Shown piece after piece: positions 44,836-53,848 of a stretch of DNA of 64,000 nt; position 1 is the stretch's first letter; the number at the start of each line of letters is the position of its first letter. Where the stretch lies: contig NZ_CP009323.1 of assembly GCF_000959725.1 (NCBI RefSeq), positions 1,116,001 through 1,180,000 of the forward strand, in the 5' to 3' direction. The position numbers were made by a program, and so were the translations under genes. This DNA is from Burkholderia gladioli (GTDB lineage Bacteria; Pseudomonadota; Gammaproteobacteria; Burkholderiales; Burkholderiaceae). The notes beneath the pieces are model-generated. The model saw only the letters and a program-made list of their open reading frames with translations, ran no database searches and was not told the origin of the DNA.

Positions 44836-45093
44836 TTAGGCGAGCTTGTGGAGTTCAAGGGCTTCACGCTCAATCGAGGCGGCGTCCATGTGTGTGAGGC
44901 TGTCCAGGTAGAGGTACAGCGCACGACGAACGATCAGGCTCCGAGAGGGTTGATAGGCATCCTTGATGAGCATCTCGGGGCGGGCCTGTGCGGCACGCAG
45001 TTTGTCAGCCAAGCGGCTCTCAATGCGAACCCGGAGGCCGTCCGATGAGTCGCCCGGAATGCGGCGGGAGTAAAGCTTCGATGGCGCGGACAT
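44836..45093 (-). CDS. RHH-like DNA-binding protein, first gene of the leftward operon
   Basis: An 85-residue protein. LRVRIESRLADKLRAAQARP followed by SRSLIVRRALYLYLDSL is the strand-helix-helix pattern of ribbon-helix-helix regulators. AAGGAAC lies 6-7 bp before the ATG at 45093. As first gene it could repress the operon. The ribbon-helix-helix call is moderate. Confidence 0.65.
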   Translation of the reverse strand: MSAPSKLYSRRIPGDSSDGLRVRIESRLADKLRAAQARPEMLIKDAYQPSRSLIVRRALYLYLDSLTHMDAASIEREALELHKLA

Positions 45094-45605
45094 AGTTGTT
45101 CCTTCGTTGAAGACGAATTCGAAATTTTTAAAGGGGAACCTCATGGGGCACTGAAGAGGCCACATGGGTGAAGAGACAGGGGAAACGAACAGGTAATCCC
45201 ACATCCGCGTTTCGTAATGTGGAATACTGGGTGAGCGGCCCACCGGCAGGGAATGAAGCTACCGGTAGGCGCTCAAGGGATGCCCTCAAAGCTGCTCTCA
45301 ATGGGGGCACTGGAAGAAGCCCCTGGGGGTGGGCTCCGTCTATCCTGTTGTCCGCTATCGAGGCCAGTGGCCTTGTCGCTGGTTGGAATGTATGGGCGAG
45401 GTGAGCGGACGCTTCTGGCCCTATTGTGTCACCTCGACATTCTCTCCAGGGAAACCCTAGGGTTCATCGCTCCGGTATTCCTAGTGTGAGGGGACGACAT
45501 CCCCGCCCCTGGATGGGCATGCCCTGCCGCAAGCCTCGCCTGCCGTATCCTAGTGTCGGACATCGATAGCTGGAGGCTGCTAGCCTTATCGTCGGGTAGT
45601 CAAAC
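45094..45605. other. 512-bp gene-poor gap with probable leftward promoter
   Basis: No convincing gene. Two 78-codon plus-strand frames (45168-45404 and 45253-45489) lack family motifs and overlap each other. The AT-rich tract CTTTAAAAATTTCGAATTCG on the minus strand (about 45112-45131), 20-40 bp before the 85-residue gene, is the likely promoter region of the leftward operon. Confidence 0.45.
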
Positions 45606-46166
45606 TCAAGCGGCCTTGAGGTACTGGTAGAGCGTCTCCCGGCTAATACCAAGGTCTCGGGCAATGGTCGCCTTCGGTTCCCCGTCGGACGCCCGCTGGC
45701 GAAGCTCGGAAACCTGCTCGGGGCTTAGTGCCTTCTTGCGTCCCTTGTAGACTCCCTTCTCCTTGGCAATCGCGATGCCCTCGCGCTGTCGCTCCCGGAT
45801 CAATGCCCGCTCGAACTGGGCGAAGCCGCCAAGCATGGTCATCATCAAGGTTGCCATAGGGTCATCGCTCTGGCCGCTGAAGGTGAGCCGCTCTTTCACG
45901 AACTCCACACTCACATGCTTGGCAGTCAACTCCCGCACCATGCGGAGTAGGTCCTCTGTATTCCGGGCCAAGCGATCCATGCTGTGGACGATAAAGGTGT
46001 CGCCCTCTCGGAGAAACCGGAGGGCTTCCTCTAGCTGGGGCCTGTTGGTGTCCTTGCCGCTGGCCTTGTCTGTGAACGTCCGATCCAACGTCACGCCGTC
46101 TAACTGGCGCTCGGTGTTTTGGTCGAGGCTGCTCACCCGGATGTAGCCTACTCGCTTGCCGTTCAT
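45606..46166 (-). CDS. Small serine recombinase (resolvase/invertase family)
   Basis: A 186-residue Tn3-resolvase/DNA-invertase-type protein. Y8, R10 and S12 in KRVGYIRVSSLDQNTERQL form the catalytic motif; FIVHSMDRLARNTEDLLRMV and GGFAQFERALIRERQREGI are family blocks; the C-terminal HTH is KATIARDLGISRETLYQYL. GGGGA lies 5 bp before the ATG. It is a complete enzyme, distinct from the 509-residue integrase. It may resolve or invert DNA at sites in the gap upstream, or remain from a transposon. Confidence 0.93.
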   Translation of the reverse strand: MNGKRVGYIRVSSLDQNTERQLDGVTLDRTFTDKASGKDTNRPQLEEALRFLREGDTFIVHSMDRLARNTEDLLRMVRELTAKHVSVEFVKERLTFSGQSDDPMATLMMTMLGGFAQFERALIRERQREGIAIAKEKGVYKGRKKALSPEQVSELRQRASDGEPKATIARDLGISRETLYQYLKAA

Positions 46167-46320
46167 GTCGGTCCCCAGAGGAAAGTGTCAGAGTAGAATC
46201 TATGACCCTTCTTGCCATGTGTCAAGTAATTCGAAATTTAACCCTATCCTGACGCATTGTCGAAGGATGCCTGACAGTCAGGTTTGACTACACCCCAGCC
46301 TGACAGAAGCTATGCCGGGT
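46167..46320. promoter_or_regulatory. Candidate res/crossover region of the small recombinase
   Basis: Several TGTCA/TGACA half sites cluster before the recombinase start: TGTCAGAG (near 46187), TATGACC, GTGTCAAGTAATTCGAAATT (near 46219), CCTGACG, CCTGACAGTCAGG (near 46270) and CCTGACAG. An AT-rich stretch with TTCGAAATTT resembles resolvase subsites in general form. Not a proven res site. The gap 46167-46597 otherwise holds the 26-bp repeats. Confidence 0.4.
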
Positions 46321-46424
46321 TGACCCGCACCTCCCCAAGCGATCCCCTCTGGCCACCAGACGATATCCATCGCCACCGGCTCGCAATGTCACACCGCTAG
46401 ATTGAGCCGCGCGCGTGTCTAGTG

Positions 46425-46502
46425 GGCCGCGCACACGTTACGCGTTTCAGGCGCGCCCACACGTTACGCGTTTCAGGCGCGCCCACACGTCACGCATTTC
46501 AT
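46425..46502. repeat. Three 26-bp tandem repeats upstream of the cargo gene
   Basis: Three head-to-tail copies (46425-46450, 46451-46476, 46477-46502). The shared core is CACACGTTACGCGTTTCAG; copy 3 differs at three positions and copy 1 at its left end. The junctions form GGCGCGCC. There is no spacer, so not a CRISPR. It lies about 95 bp before the gene at 46598 and could be an operator array or iterons. Confidence 0.8.
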
Positions 46503-46597
46503 GCGCGCGAGGAGGGCCTAGGGGGGATAATCGGAACCGGAAATTTCGAGGTGGGCTTTCACATTTTTCGCCCAAAACCTTTCCCTAGGAGACTTGA

Positions 46598-47377
46598 ATG
46601 TCTATGAGTCTGGTAATAATGGGCATGGCCAAGAACATGGCAATGAAACAAGCCCAGGAATTCGTTAAGAAGAAGGTCATCGAGCGCTGGTCACAGTACC
46701 GCGCCGATAAATTCTATGAAGCGTTCCTGTACGAAGTAGCGAAGCAAGCAGATTCCAAGTTCCAATCGGCATCGCTAGATGACCTCCTGGAGAAAATCGG
46801 TAAGCGCGACACCGCGACCTCAGCAATCTGGGATGCCTACCGCCATGTCTGCCTATCTGCGTCCAAAGAAATCGGGCCGCGCGTCATCGGCTTGTTAGTC
46901 GCGGAAATTGTTCAAGAAGACCGGACAGCAGACGAATCAGAAGAGCGCTTATTTCAGGCAGCAGAAAATCTCACGGATGCCGATTTTGAGAGCTTCGTAG
47001 AATATCTGCGAGAGGCTAGGAGCAAACCCATTGGAAAACCGCTTCGCTTCGCGCGCGCGCATGAAAATGTCTACCAAATTGAGGAGCAAGTTTCATGGAC
47101 CGAATATATGACTGGAGCTTTTGAAAGTCCGCACCCCATTAACCTAGGAGATTCTCTCGGCCTCTGGGCGGCTCGCCTCAGATTGCTTGGAATCATCCTA
47201 GAAGATCGCATCGAGGAAACGCACAAGGTAGCGGACGATTCCGAACGTTATATTGACGGAGATAAACAGGTTCGCATTATCCATGACTATTTGGTGGTCA
47301 AACGCGAATGTGACCGATTGATGGAGTTGGTAGAACGGGCAATGGAAGTTCGCGCGTTGTCCGAAGCAGTGGGCTAA
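46598..47377 (+). CDS. Unknown cargo protein of the element
   Basis: A 259-residue, strongly helical soluble protein with a basic N-terminus (MAMKQAQEFVKKKVIERWSQ). AGGAG lies 7-8 bp before ATG. It contains GPRVIGLLVAEIVQEDRTADE and many charged helices, with no enzyme motif I recognise and no membrane span. The codon use is clearly less GC-rich than all other genes in the window, pointing to separate transfer. It lies alone, facing away from the operon, next to attR, the usual place for accessory cargo. Host or phage interference is possible but unproven. Confidence 0.8.
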   Translation: MSMSLVIMGMAKNMAMKQAQEFVKKKVIERWSQYRADKFYEAFLYEVAKQADSKFQSASLDDLLEKIGKRDTATSAIWDAYRHVCLSASKEIGPRVIGLLVAEIVQEDRTADESEERLFQAAENLTDADFESFVEYLREARSKPIGKPLRFARAHENVYQIEEQVSWTEYMTGAFESPHPINLGDSLGLWAARLRLLGIILEDRIEETHKVADDSERYIDGDKQVRIIHDYLVVKRECDRLMELVERAMEVRALSEAVG

Positions 47378-47592
47378 TCACGGCCATCGACATCTCGGCT
47401 CTGCCAGTTCGCCCGTGTGGGGCCGCTAGGGGTGTCTGTAAGCACGCCCCACAAGATAAGCCCAAGAAACGCCGCTACCAGTAACCCCGACACGGCCATC
47501 ACAACGAAGGGCATCACCTTCAGAAGAAGGCAGTACAGGCCTAACCCAACAAGGGCCGATAAAGGTTTCACGGGCATCCCCTTTTGAATCAT
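47374..47592 (-). CDS. Small membrane protein of the element
   Basis: A 72-residue protein with two adjacent membrane spans (about residues 9-25 and 27-52: SALVGLGLYCLLLKVMPFV, MAVSGLLVAAFLGLILWG) and a short polar tail. GGGAG lies 9 bp before the ATG at 47592. Its stop overlaps the end of the convergent cargo gene by 4 bp. Family unknown. Confidence 0.55.
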   Translation of the reverse strand: MIQKGMPVKPLSALVGLGLYCLLLKVMPFVVMAVSGLLVAAFLGLILWGVLTDTPSGPTRANWQSRDVDGRD

Positions 47593-47620
47593 TCTAGGTG
47601 ACTCCCAAGAAATTCCCTTG

Positions 47621-47664
47621 GGGTCTTGTGAAAACAACATGCTGATGATCGGCCCGCCCGGCGC
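47621..47664. other. attR, hybrid attachment site
   Basis: Left half (47621-47640) is element sequence and right half (47645-47664) is comM, around GCTG (47641-47644). The element side supplies AT of a new ATG at 47639-47641, in frame with the rest of comM. Confidence 0.85.
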
Positions 47665-48508
47665 CGGCAAGTCGATGCTGGCCGCGCGCTTGCCGGGGCT
47701 GCTGCCGCCCATGACCGACGAGGAGGCCCTGGTTTCGGCGGCCCTGCTGTCGGCCAGCCGCGTGGGTTTCTCGCCCGCTTCATGGCGGCGCCGGCCGTTT
47801 CGCACGCCGCATCACTCCTCGAGCGCGGCGGCCCTGGTCGGCGGCCGCAATCCCCCGCAGCCGGGCGAGATCACGCTGGCCCATCTAGGCGTGCTGTTCC
47901 TCGACGAGCTTCCCGAATTCGATCGCCACGTGCTGGAGATGCTGCGCGAGCCGCTCGAAGCCGGCCGCATCACGATCTCGCGGGTCGGCCTGCAGGCCGA
48001 CTTCCCCGCAGCCTGCCAGCTGGTCGCGGCGATGAACCCCTGTCCCTGCGGCTGGCGCGGTGACCCCTCGGGCCGCTGCCGCTGCACGCCCGAGGTGGCC
48101 ACGCGCTATCTGCGCAAGCTGTCGGGACCGCTGGTGGATCGCATCGACCTGCAGGTCGCCCTGCCCGCGCTGTCGCCCGCCGAGTTGGCCGAGCGCGGCA
48201 CGCGCCCGGCCGAGGCCAGCGCGACGGTCGCGCGACGCGTGGCCGCCGCGCGCGATCGACAACTGGCGCGCCAGGGCTGCACCAACCAGATGCTGGGCGG
48301 ACGCGAGACCGATCGCTTCTGCCGCCCCGGCGCCGAGGGAGAGCGCCTGCTGCGCGAGGCCGGCGAGCGCTTCCACTGGTCGGCGCGAGCCTATTACCGG
48401 GTGCTGAAAGTTGCGCGCACGATCGCCGATCTTGCCGGCGATGCGCAGCCGGACGCCGCGCAGATCGGCGAGGCGATCCGTTATCGGCGCGCGATCGAGC
48501 TGGTTTGA
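47641..48508 (+). pseudogene. comM: comM, 3' part (ATPase core)
   Basis: This part starts at the third base of the interrupted Leu codon and ends in the normal stop. It carries Walker A ([20 protein letters not shown]), the HHSSSAAALVGG segment, Walker B-type LGVLFLDELPEFDR, an arginine-finger region and the C-terminal Mg-chelatase domain with AMNPCPCGWRGDPSGRCRCTP. No frame damage is visible, so excision would restore a full 583-residue ComM. A new in-frame ATG at 47639 might allow expression of this fragment alone, though no strong ribosome binding site is seen. Confidence 0.93.
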
Positions 48509-48713
48509 GCCGAAATGCCTCGCTGTCAAGACTTGACTTATACACATTTACCGGTATCGATCACTCGCGCGGCGACGCATCGCGCGTACCTGGAAGAACG
48601 ATCGCAAGCTACTGAATCGTCAAGTGTTTTTTCCTCGCCGAATATCAATGAAACTGGTTTGAAAGCGGCGCGATGCCGCTCTCGGGGCACGATTCGGGGG
48701 TTTGTCAACAAAG

Positions 48714-48736
48714 TTATCCACATCCGCTGTGGATAG
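48714..48736. promoter_or_regulatory. Inverted pair of DnaA-box-like sequences after comM
   Basis: TTATCCACA (48714-48722) is a consensus DnaA box, and TGTGGATAG (48728-48736) is its near-complement 5 bp on. They sit in the 345-bp gap 48509-48853, which holds no gene and has an AT-rich start. No dnaA, rpmH or parAB lies nearby, so a replication origin is unlikely; a DnaA-responsive or titration site is possible. Confidence 0.5.
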
Positions 48737-48853
48737 CCGAAAAGCCTTGTGAAATCCGACCACTAGCGCGGTTTTCCTCGACCGGGCCTTCACTTCGTCC
48801 ACACATTGCGGCAGTGCGACGCACCCTTCGGTCGCGCGCCGCGAACGCGTGCC

Positions 48854-49471
48854 TCAATCGAGCTTGAAGGAACCGAGGAACTGGTCGAGCGCCTCGGGCG
48901 GCAGCGGCGCATCGGCGATCGCCACGGCCTGGTAGACATGCGCGCCGCGTGCGACGAGCCGGGCCACCACGGTCTTGCCGGCGGCCGCGCCCGATGCGCC
49001 CGCATGGCCCGATGCACCGGCCGGCTCGCCGCTGAGCCGCAGCTCGATGCCGGGCGTGCTGCCGCCGGACGCGAGCGGCACCGCCACCTCGCGCTCGGCC
49101 GCCTGCGCGCGCAGGTTGCGCGACAGCCCGGCGCGCAGCGCATCGAGCACCGCGCGCTGCGTGGCCGGCCGCGCGTCGGGCAAGATCACCGTGCCGACCG
49201 CGAACACCGCGCCCTCGACATGCGCCGCCTGCATGCGCATGTCCATGCTGGCGCCGCCGATCTCGACCGGGCGCGCGTCGAGCGTCGGCTTGGCCGGCAG
49301 GTCGATGCTGTAGCCGGCCTCGCTGTGCAGGGTCCGCCAGTCGAGCGCCGGCGTGCAGCCGGCCGCGATGCCGAGGGCCAGCGCGGCGGCGATCGACAGG
49401 GCGAGGCGGCGAGCGCCCGCGGCGCGGCCTCGGGGCGCGGTCGACAGGATGCGGATTCCGAAAAGGAGCAT
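48854..49471 (-). CDS. Predicted lipoprotein of unknown function
   Basis: A 205-residue protein. The N-terminal part has a membrane segment ending in LALGIAAGCTPALD, a lipobox with Cys, but the region before it is long and Arg-rich. The mature part shows SEAGYSIDLPAKPTLDARPV and AHVEGAVFAVGTVILPDARP, with a tail LPPEALDQFLGSFKLD; this pattern is common in uncharacterised lipoproteins. The start is uncertain: ATG at 49471 or an upstream ATG at 49543. Function unknown. Confidence 0.75.
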   Translation of the reverse strand: MLLFGIRILSTAPRGRAAGARRLALSIAAALALGIAAGCTPALDWRTLHSEAGYSIDLPAKPTLDARPVEIGGASMDMRMQAAHVEGAVFAVGTVILPDARPATQRAVLDALRAGLSRNLRAQAAEREVAVPLASGGSTPGIELRLSGEPAGASGHAGASGAAAGKTVVARLVARGAHVYQAVAIADAPLPPEALDQFLGSFKLD

Positions 49472-49727
49472 GGCGAACGGGGAACGGAACGAGCCGCCAT
49501 TATCGTCGCGGAGCCTCCCGGCGCGCGCCCGAATAGGCAACATAAGCCGCCCCCGGCGCCCTCGCGCGGCGAGGCCGAAAATCGAGCCGAAAATCGGGCC
49601 CGAAGCACCGCCGGCGCTGATGCCGGGCATCGCGAGCGCTGCCCGATGAGCGTCACGATTTGACGCTACAATGGTCGCCGCCCGTGCATGCCGCGCGGGA
49701 TTCGCCCGATCCGCCGAGGTGTCCTCG

Positions 49728-50264
49728 ATGAGCCCAGCCCCCGCTTCCTCCAGCCGCCGCGCCAGCCCGCTGCGCTATGTCGTGCTCGCCGCCGTCGCGG
49801 TGGCGATCGCCGTCGCCGGTTATTTCGCGCTGAACGGCAAGTCAAGCGTGCCCGACGCCACCTTCACCCTGCTCTCGGGCCAGAAGGTCTCCACCAGCTC
49901 GGACCTGAAGGGCAAGGTCTACCTGGTCAATTTCTGGGCGACCAGCTGCGAGACCTGCATGAAGGAAATGCCGCAGATGGTCCAGACCTACAACCGCTTC
50001 AAGGGCCAGGGGCTCGAATTCGTCGCCGTGGCGATGAACTATGATTCGCCGATGTACGTGGCAAACTACACGCAGACGCGCCAGTTGCCGTTCAAGGTCG
50101 CCTTCGACGACGGCTCGATCGCCAAGCAGTTCGGCAACGTCCAGCTCACGCCCACCACCTTCGTGGTCGACAAGGACGGCAAGATCCTCAAGCGCTATGT
50201 CGGCGAGCCGCAGTTCGCCGAGCTCGACCAACTGCTGCAGAAGGCGCTCGGCAGCAACGCCTGA
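49728..50264 (+). CDS. TlpA-like periplasmic thioredoxin
   Basis: A 178-residue protein with one N-terminal span (YVVLAAVAVAIAVAGYFAL, about residues 17-35) and a thioredoxin fold. NFWATSCETCMKEMPQMVQT carries the CETC redox motif. LTPTTFVVDKDGKILKRYVG is the cis-Pro block. Probably a membrane-anchored disulfide reductase for heme or copper protein maturation. GAGG lies 8 bp before the ATG. Confidence 0.88.
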   Translation: MSPAPASSSRRASPLRYVVLAAVAVAIAVAGYFALNGKSSVPDATFTLLSGQKVSTSSDLKGKVYLVNFWATSCETCMKEMPQMVQTYNRFKGQGLEFVAVAMNYDSPMYVANYTQTRQLPFKVAFDDGSIAKQFGNVQLTPTTFVVDKDGKILKRYVGEPQFAELDQLLQKALGSNA

Positions 50265-50284
50265 ACGCTGCCTCCCGAACGAGA

Positions 50285-50320
50285 CAAGGCCGGCCGCGCC
50301 TCCAGGCGCCGCCGGCCTTG
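50285..50320 (+). terminator. Hairpin terminator after the TlpA-like gene
   Basis: Arms CAAGGCCGGC (50285-50294) and GCCGGCCTTG (50311-50320) with a 16-nt loop, followed by TGTTT on the plus strand. It lies between the convergent TlpA-like gene and dctD. Confidence 0.7.
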
Positions 50321-50384
50321 TGTTTCCGGGGCCGATTTCCCGAGCCGATGACGGCAAGCTCGCGAGCCGCCTCGAGCGCCCCGC

Positions 50385-51749
<1,365 letters not shown>

Positions 51750-51805
51750 CCTGTTTCACCCAATATGGTTCGATGCCGCGACCGGCGCGGATAGTCAAGG
51801 GATGG

Positions 51806-53692
51806 TCAGCGGCCGGTCGCGAAACTCTGCGGATGATGCGTGCGGGCGCGGCGCAGCGTCAAGACGAACACCGCGCCGCCCTCGGGCGCATTGCGCGCCT
51901 GCAGTGAGCCGCCCGCGTCGCTGGCGATCGAGGAGGAGATCGCGAGACCCAGGCCGAGCCCGCGCCCCATCTCCTTGGTGGTGAAGAACGGCTCGAACAG
52001 GCGCGGCAGCAGCTCGGGCGGCACGCCCGGTCCGTTGTCGGCCACCGTGATCACGATCGTGCCGGGATTCGCCTCGATGCTCACCAGGATGCGCGGCGCC
52101 GCCACCCCGGCCACCGCGTCGAGCGCGTTGCCGAGCAGGTTGATCAGGATCTGCTCGAGGCGCAGGTCCTCGCAGATCGCCACCAGGTCGGCGTATTCGA
52201 GCGAGGCATCGAGCGGCACCGGGCCCTGGCCCGGATGCAGCGCATCGTCGAGCTCGACTTCCAGGTTCACCGCCTGCAGCCGCTCGCGCAGCAGCGAGAC
52301 GACGTTGCGCAGCGCGCGCGCCACCTGGGCACGCTCGTTGCGCGGCCGCGCGCGGCCCACGAACAGCTTGAGCTGGTTGGTGATCTTGCCCATGCGCTCG
52401 GTCAGCGAGGCGATCGCCTCCAGGTTGTCGCGCGCGGCGGCCTGCTCGCCGCGTTCGAGCAGCACCCGCGTGTTGTCGGAGAAGCTGCGCAGCGCCGCCA
52501 GCGGCTGGTTCAGCTCGTGGGTGATGCCGGCCGCCATCTGGCCGAGCGCGGCCAGCTTGCTGGCCTGCACCAGCTCGTCATGGGCGGCGCGCAGCTCCAG
52601 CTCGGCGCGGATCCGGTCGCCGACCTCCTTCTGCAACTGCTCGTTGGCCTGCGAGAGATCGGCGGTGCGCTCGGCCACGCGCTGGTTCAGCTCCGCGTAG
52701 GCGTTCTGCAGCAGCGCGCGGCCGCGGATCATCTCCTTGACGCGCGCGCGGCGCATGCGCCAGTAGAAGGCCAGCAGGAAGATCGAGACCACGCCGAAGC
52801 CGGTCACCACGGTGGCGTTGCGCGCGTCGGTGTCGACCGGCTCGATCGGCGCGAGCGTGACCAGTTGCCAGTCGGGTTCGCCGAGCCGGCGTTGGGTGGC
52901 CAGGTAGCGCGGCGCGCGCATGCCGGCGCCGATCCGCACGATCTCGGCGCCCGGGCCGAGCACGCGCTCGACCCGGATCGGCACCGGCGTGACCGGCTGC
53001 TGCGCGTACTGGCGCGTGGCGTAGATCGAATCGGCGACGCTGCCGGTGAGCGGCTTGAGCGTGTGGTATTTCCAGGCCGGCACCGAGGACAGGAAGATCA
53101 CGCCGTGATCGTCGGCCACCACCAGCGGCTCGGAGGCGTCGGCGCCCTGGAACCATTCGAGGTTGAGCTTGACCACCGCCACGCCGACGATGCGCCCCTC
53201 GCGCCGCACCGGCTGCGAGATGTAGTAGCCGGGATCGTGCGAGACCGTGCCGATCCCGAAGAAGCGGCCCACCCCGCCCTTGATGGCGTCGATGAAGTAA
53301 GGCCGGAAGCGGTATTCCATGCCGACGAAGCTGTCGGGGTCGCGCCAGTTGCTGGCCGCCACGCAGCGCCCGTCGGCACCGATGATGTAGGTGGTGGTGG
53401 CGTGCGCGTGCCGGTTCAGGTCCTCGAGGTAGCGGTTGGCCCGCTCCACGTAGCCCGGCGTGTCGACGTTGGCCAGCACGTCCTGCACGAAGGGATGGCC
53501 GCCCAGCAGGTAGGGCAGCGATTCGTAGCGGTCCAGCGTGCTCTTGAGCGCGCTGGTGGTGCGATCGACGCGCACGCCCGCGTTGCGGCGCAGCTCGTCG
53601 ATGCCGCGCTGCCAGGTGATCGTCCAGGTCAGCGCGCAGGCGGCGGCCAGCAGCGCGACGAGCACGAGCAGAACGAGCAGGCGGCGCTTCAC
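51806..53692 (-). CDS. dctB: C4-dicarboxylate sensor histidine kinase DctB
   Basis: A 628-residue membrane sensor. Two spans (about residues 4-22 and 290-315) flank a periplasmic dCache-type sensor with YIIGADGRCVAASNW and RFRPYFIDAI. A coiled coil leads to the phosphorylated His in GITHELNQPLAALRSF, then the ATPase domain ends in DNGPGVPPELLPRLFEPFFT and GLGLGLAISSSIA. I chose GTG at 53692 (VKRRLLVLL), which begins the first span; the frame is open further up but lacks family sequence. Likely ligand: succinate, malate or fumarate. Confidence 0.92.
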   Translation of the reverse strand: MKRRLLVLLVLVALLAAACALTWTITWQRGIDELRRNAGVRVDRTTSALKSTLDRYESLPYLLGGHPFVQDVLANVDTPGYVERANRYLEDLNRHAHATTTYIIGADGRCVAASNWRDPDSFVGMEYRFRPYFIDAIKGGVGRFFGIGTVSHDPGYYISQPVRREGRIVGVAVVKLNLEWFQGADASEPLVVADDHGVIFLSSVPAWKYHTLKPLTGSVADSIYATRQYAQQPVTPVPIRVERVLGPGAEIVRIGAGMRAPRYLATQRRLGEPDWQLVTLAPIEPVDTDARNATVVTGFGVVSIFLLAFYWRMRRARVKEMIRGRALLQNAYAELNQRVAERTADLSQANEQLQKEVGDRIRAELELRAAHDELVQASKLAALGQMAAGITHELNQPLAALRSFSDNTRVLLERGEQAAARDNLEAIASLTERMGKITNQLKLFVGRARPRNERAQVARALRNVVSLLRERLQAVNLEVELDDALHPGQGPVPLDASLEYADLVAICEDLRLEQILINLLGNALDAVAGVAAPRILVSIEANPGTIVITVADNGPGVPPELLPRLFEPFFTTKEMGRGLGLGLAISSSIASDAGGSLQARNAPEGGAVFVLTLRRARTHHPQSFATGR

Positions 53693-53848
53693 GTTCGCGG
53701 TTTCCGGAAAATGGGAATCGCCTATTGTGGCATAGCCGCCCGCGCCAATCGATGCGGGGCCGGCCCGCTCGAACGCTCTCGCGCCGCCGGTGCCGGCCCC
53801 GCCGCGCAGCGGCGGCTTCTCGCGCGCCGCTGCTTCCTGCTTCACCTG

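Larger units (their letters stand above)
40141..47640. mobile_element. 7.5-kb integrative element inserted in comM by a large serine recombinase
   Basis: Boundaries come from joining the comM halves without a frame change. The two ends share only TGCTGAT, as expected for large serine recombinases. Joined, the element ends give a 44-bp attP: 20-nt arms around GCTG, where the left arm and the reverse complement of the right arm agree at about 14 of 20 positions (both start GGGTC). Contents are a large serine recombinase, a leftward operon of small phage-type genes, a resolvase, repeats, a lower-GC cargo gene and a small membrane protein. The base composition is plainly less GC-rich than the flanks. 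No virion genes, no transposon inverted repeats, no tRNA site. Confidence 0.9.

Noticed and set aside
45168..45489. Two overlapping 78-codon genes in the gap before the resolvase
   Set aside because: Different frames over the same DNA, no family motifs, weak or no ribosome binding sites.
46425..46502. CRISPR array
   Set aside because: The 26-bp units are directly adjacent with no spacers, and no cas genes are present.
40141..47640. Classical transposon or tRNA-targeted island
   Set aside because: No terminal inverted repeats of transposon type, no target duplication beyond the 7-bp core, and no tRNA gene at either end; the serine recombinase and attP symmetry explain the insertion.
39257..48508. 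comM as a decayed pseudogene with frameshifts
   Set aside because: Both parts read cleanly and the joined frame is correct to the base, so the only lesion is the insertion.
48714..48736. Replication origin
   Set aside because: Only two DnaA-type boxes, no AT-rich unwinding region of note, and no dnaA, dnaN, rpmH or par genes nearby.
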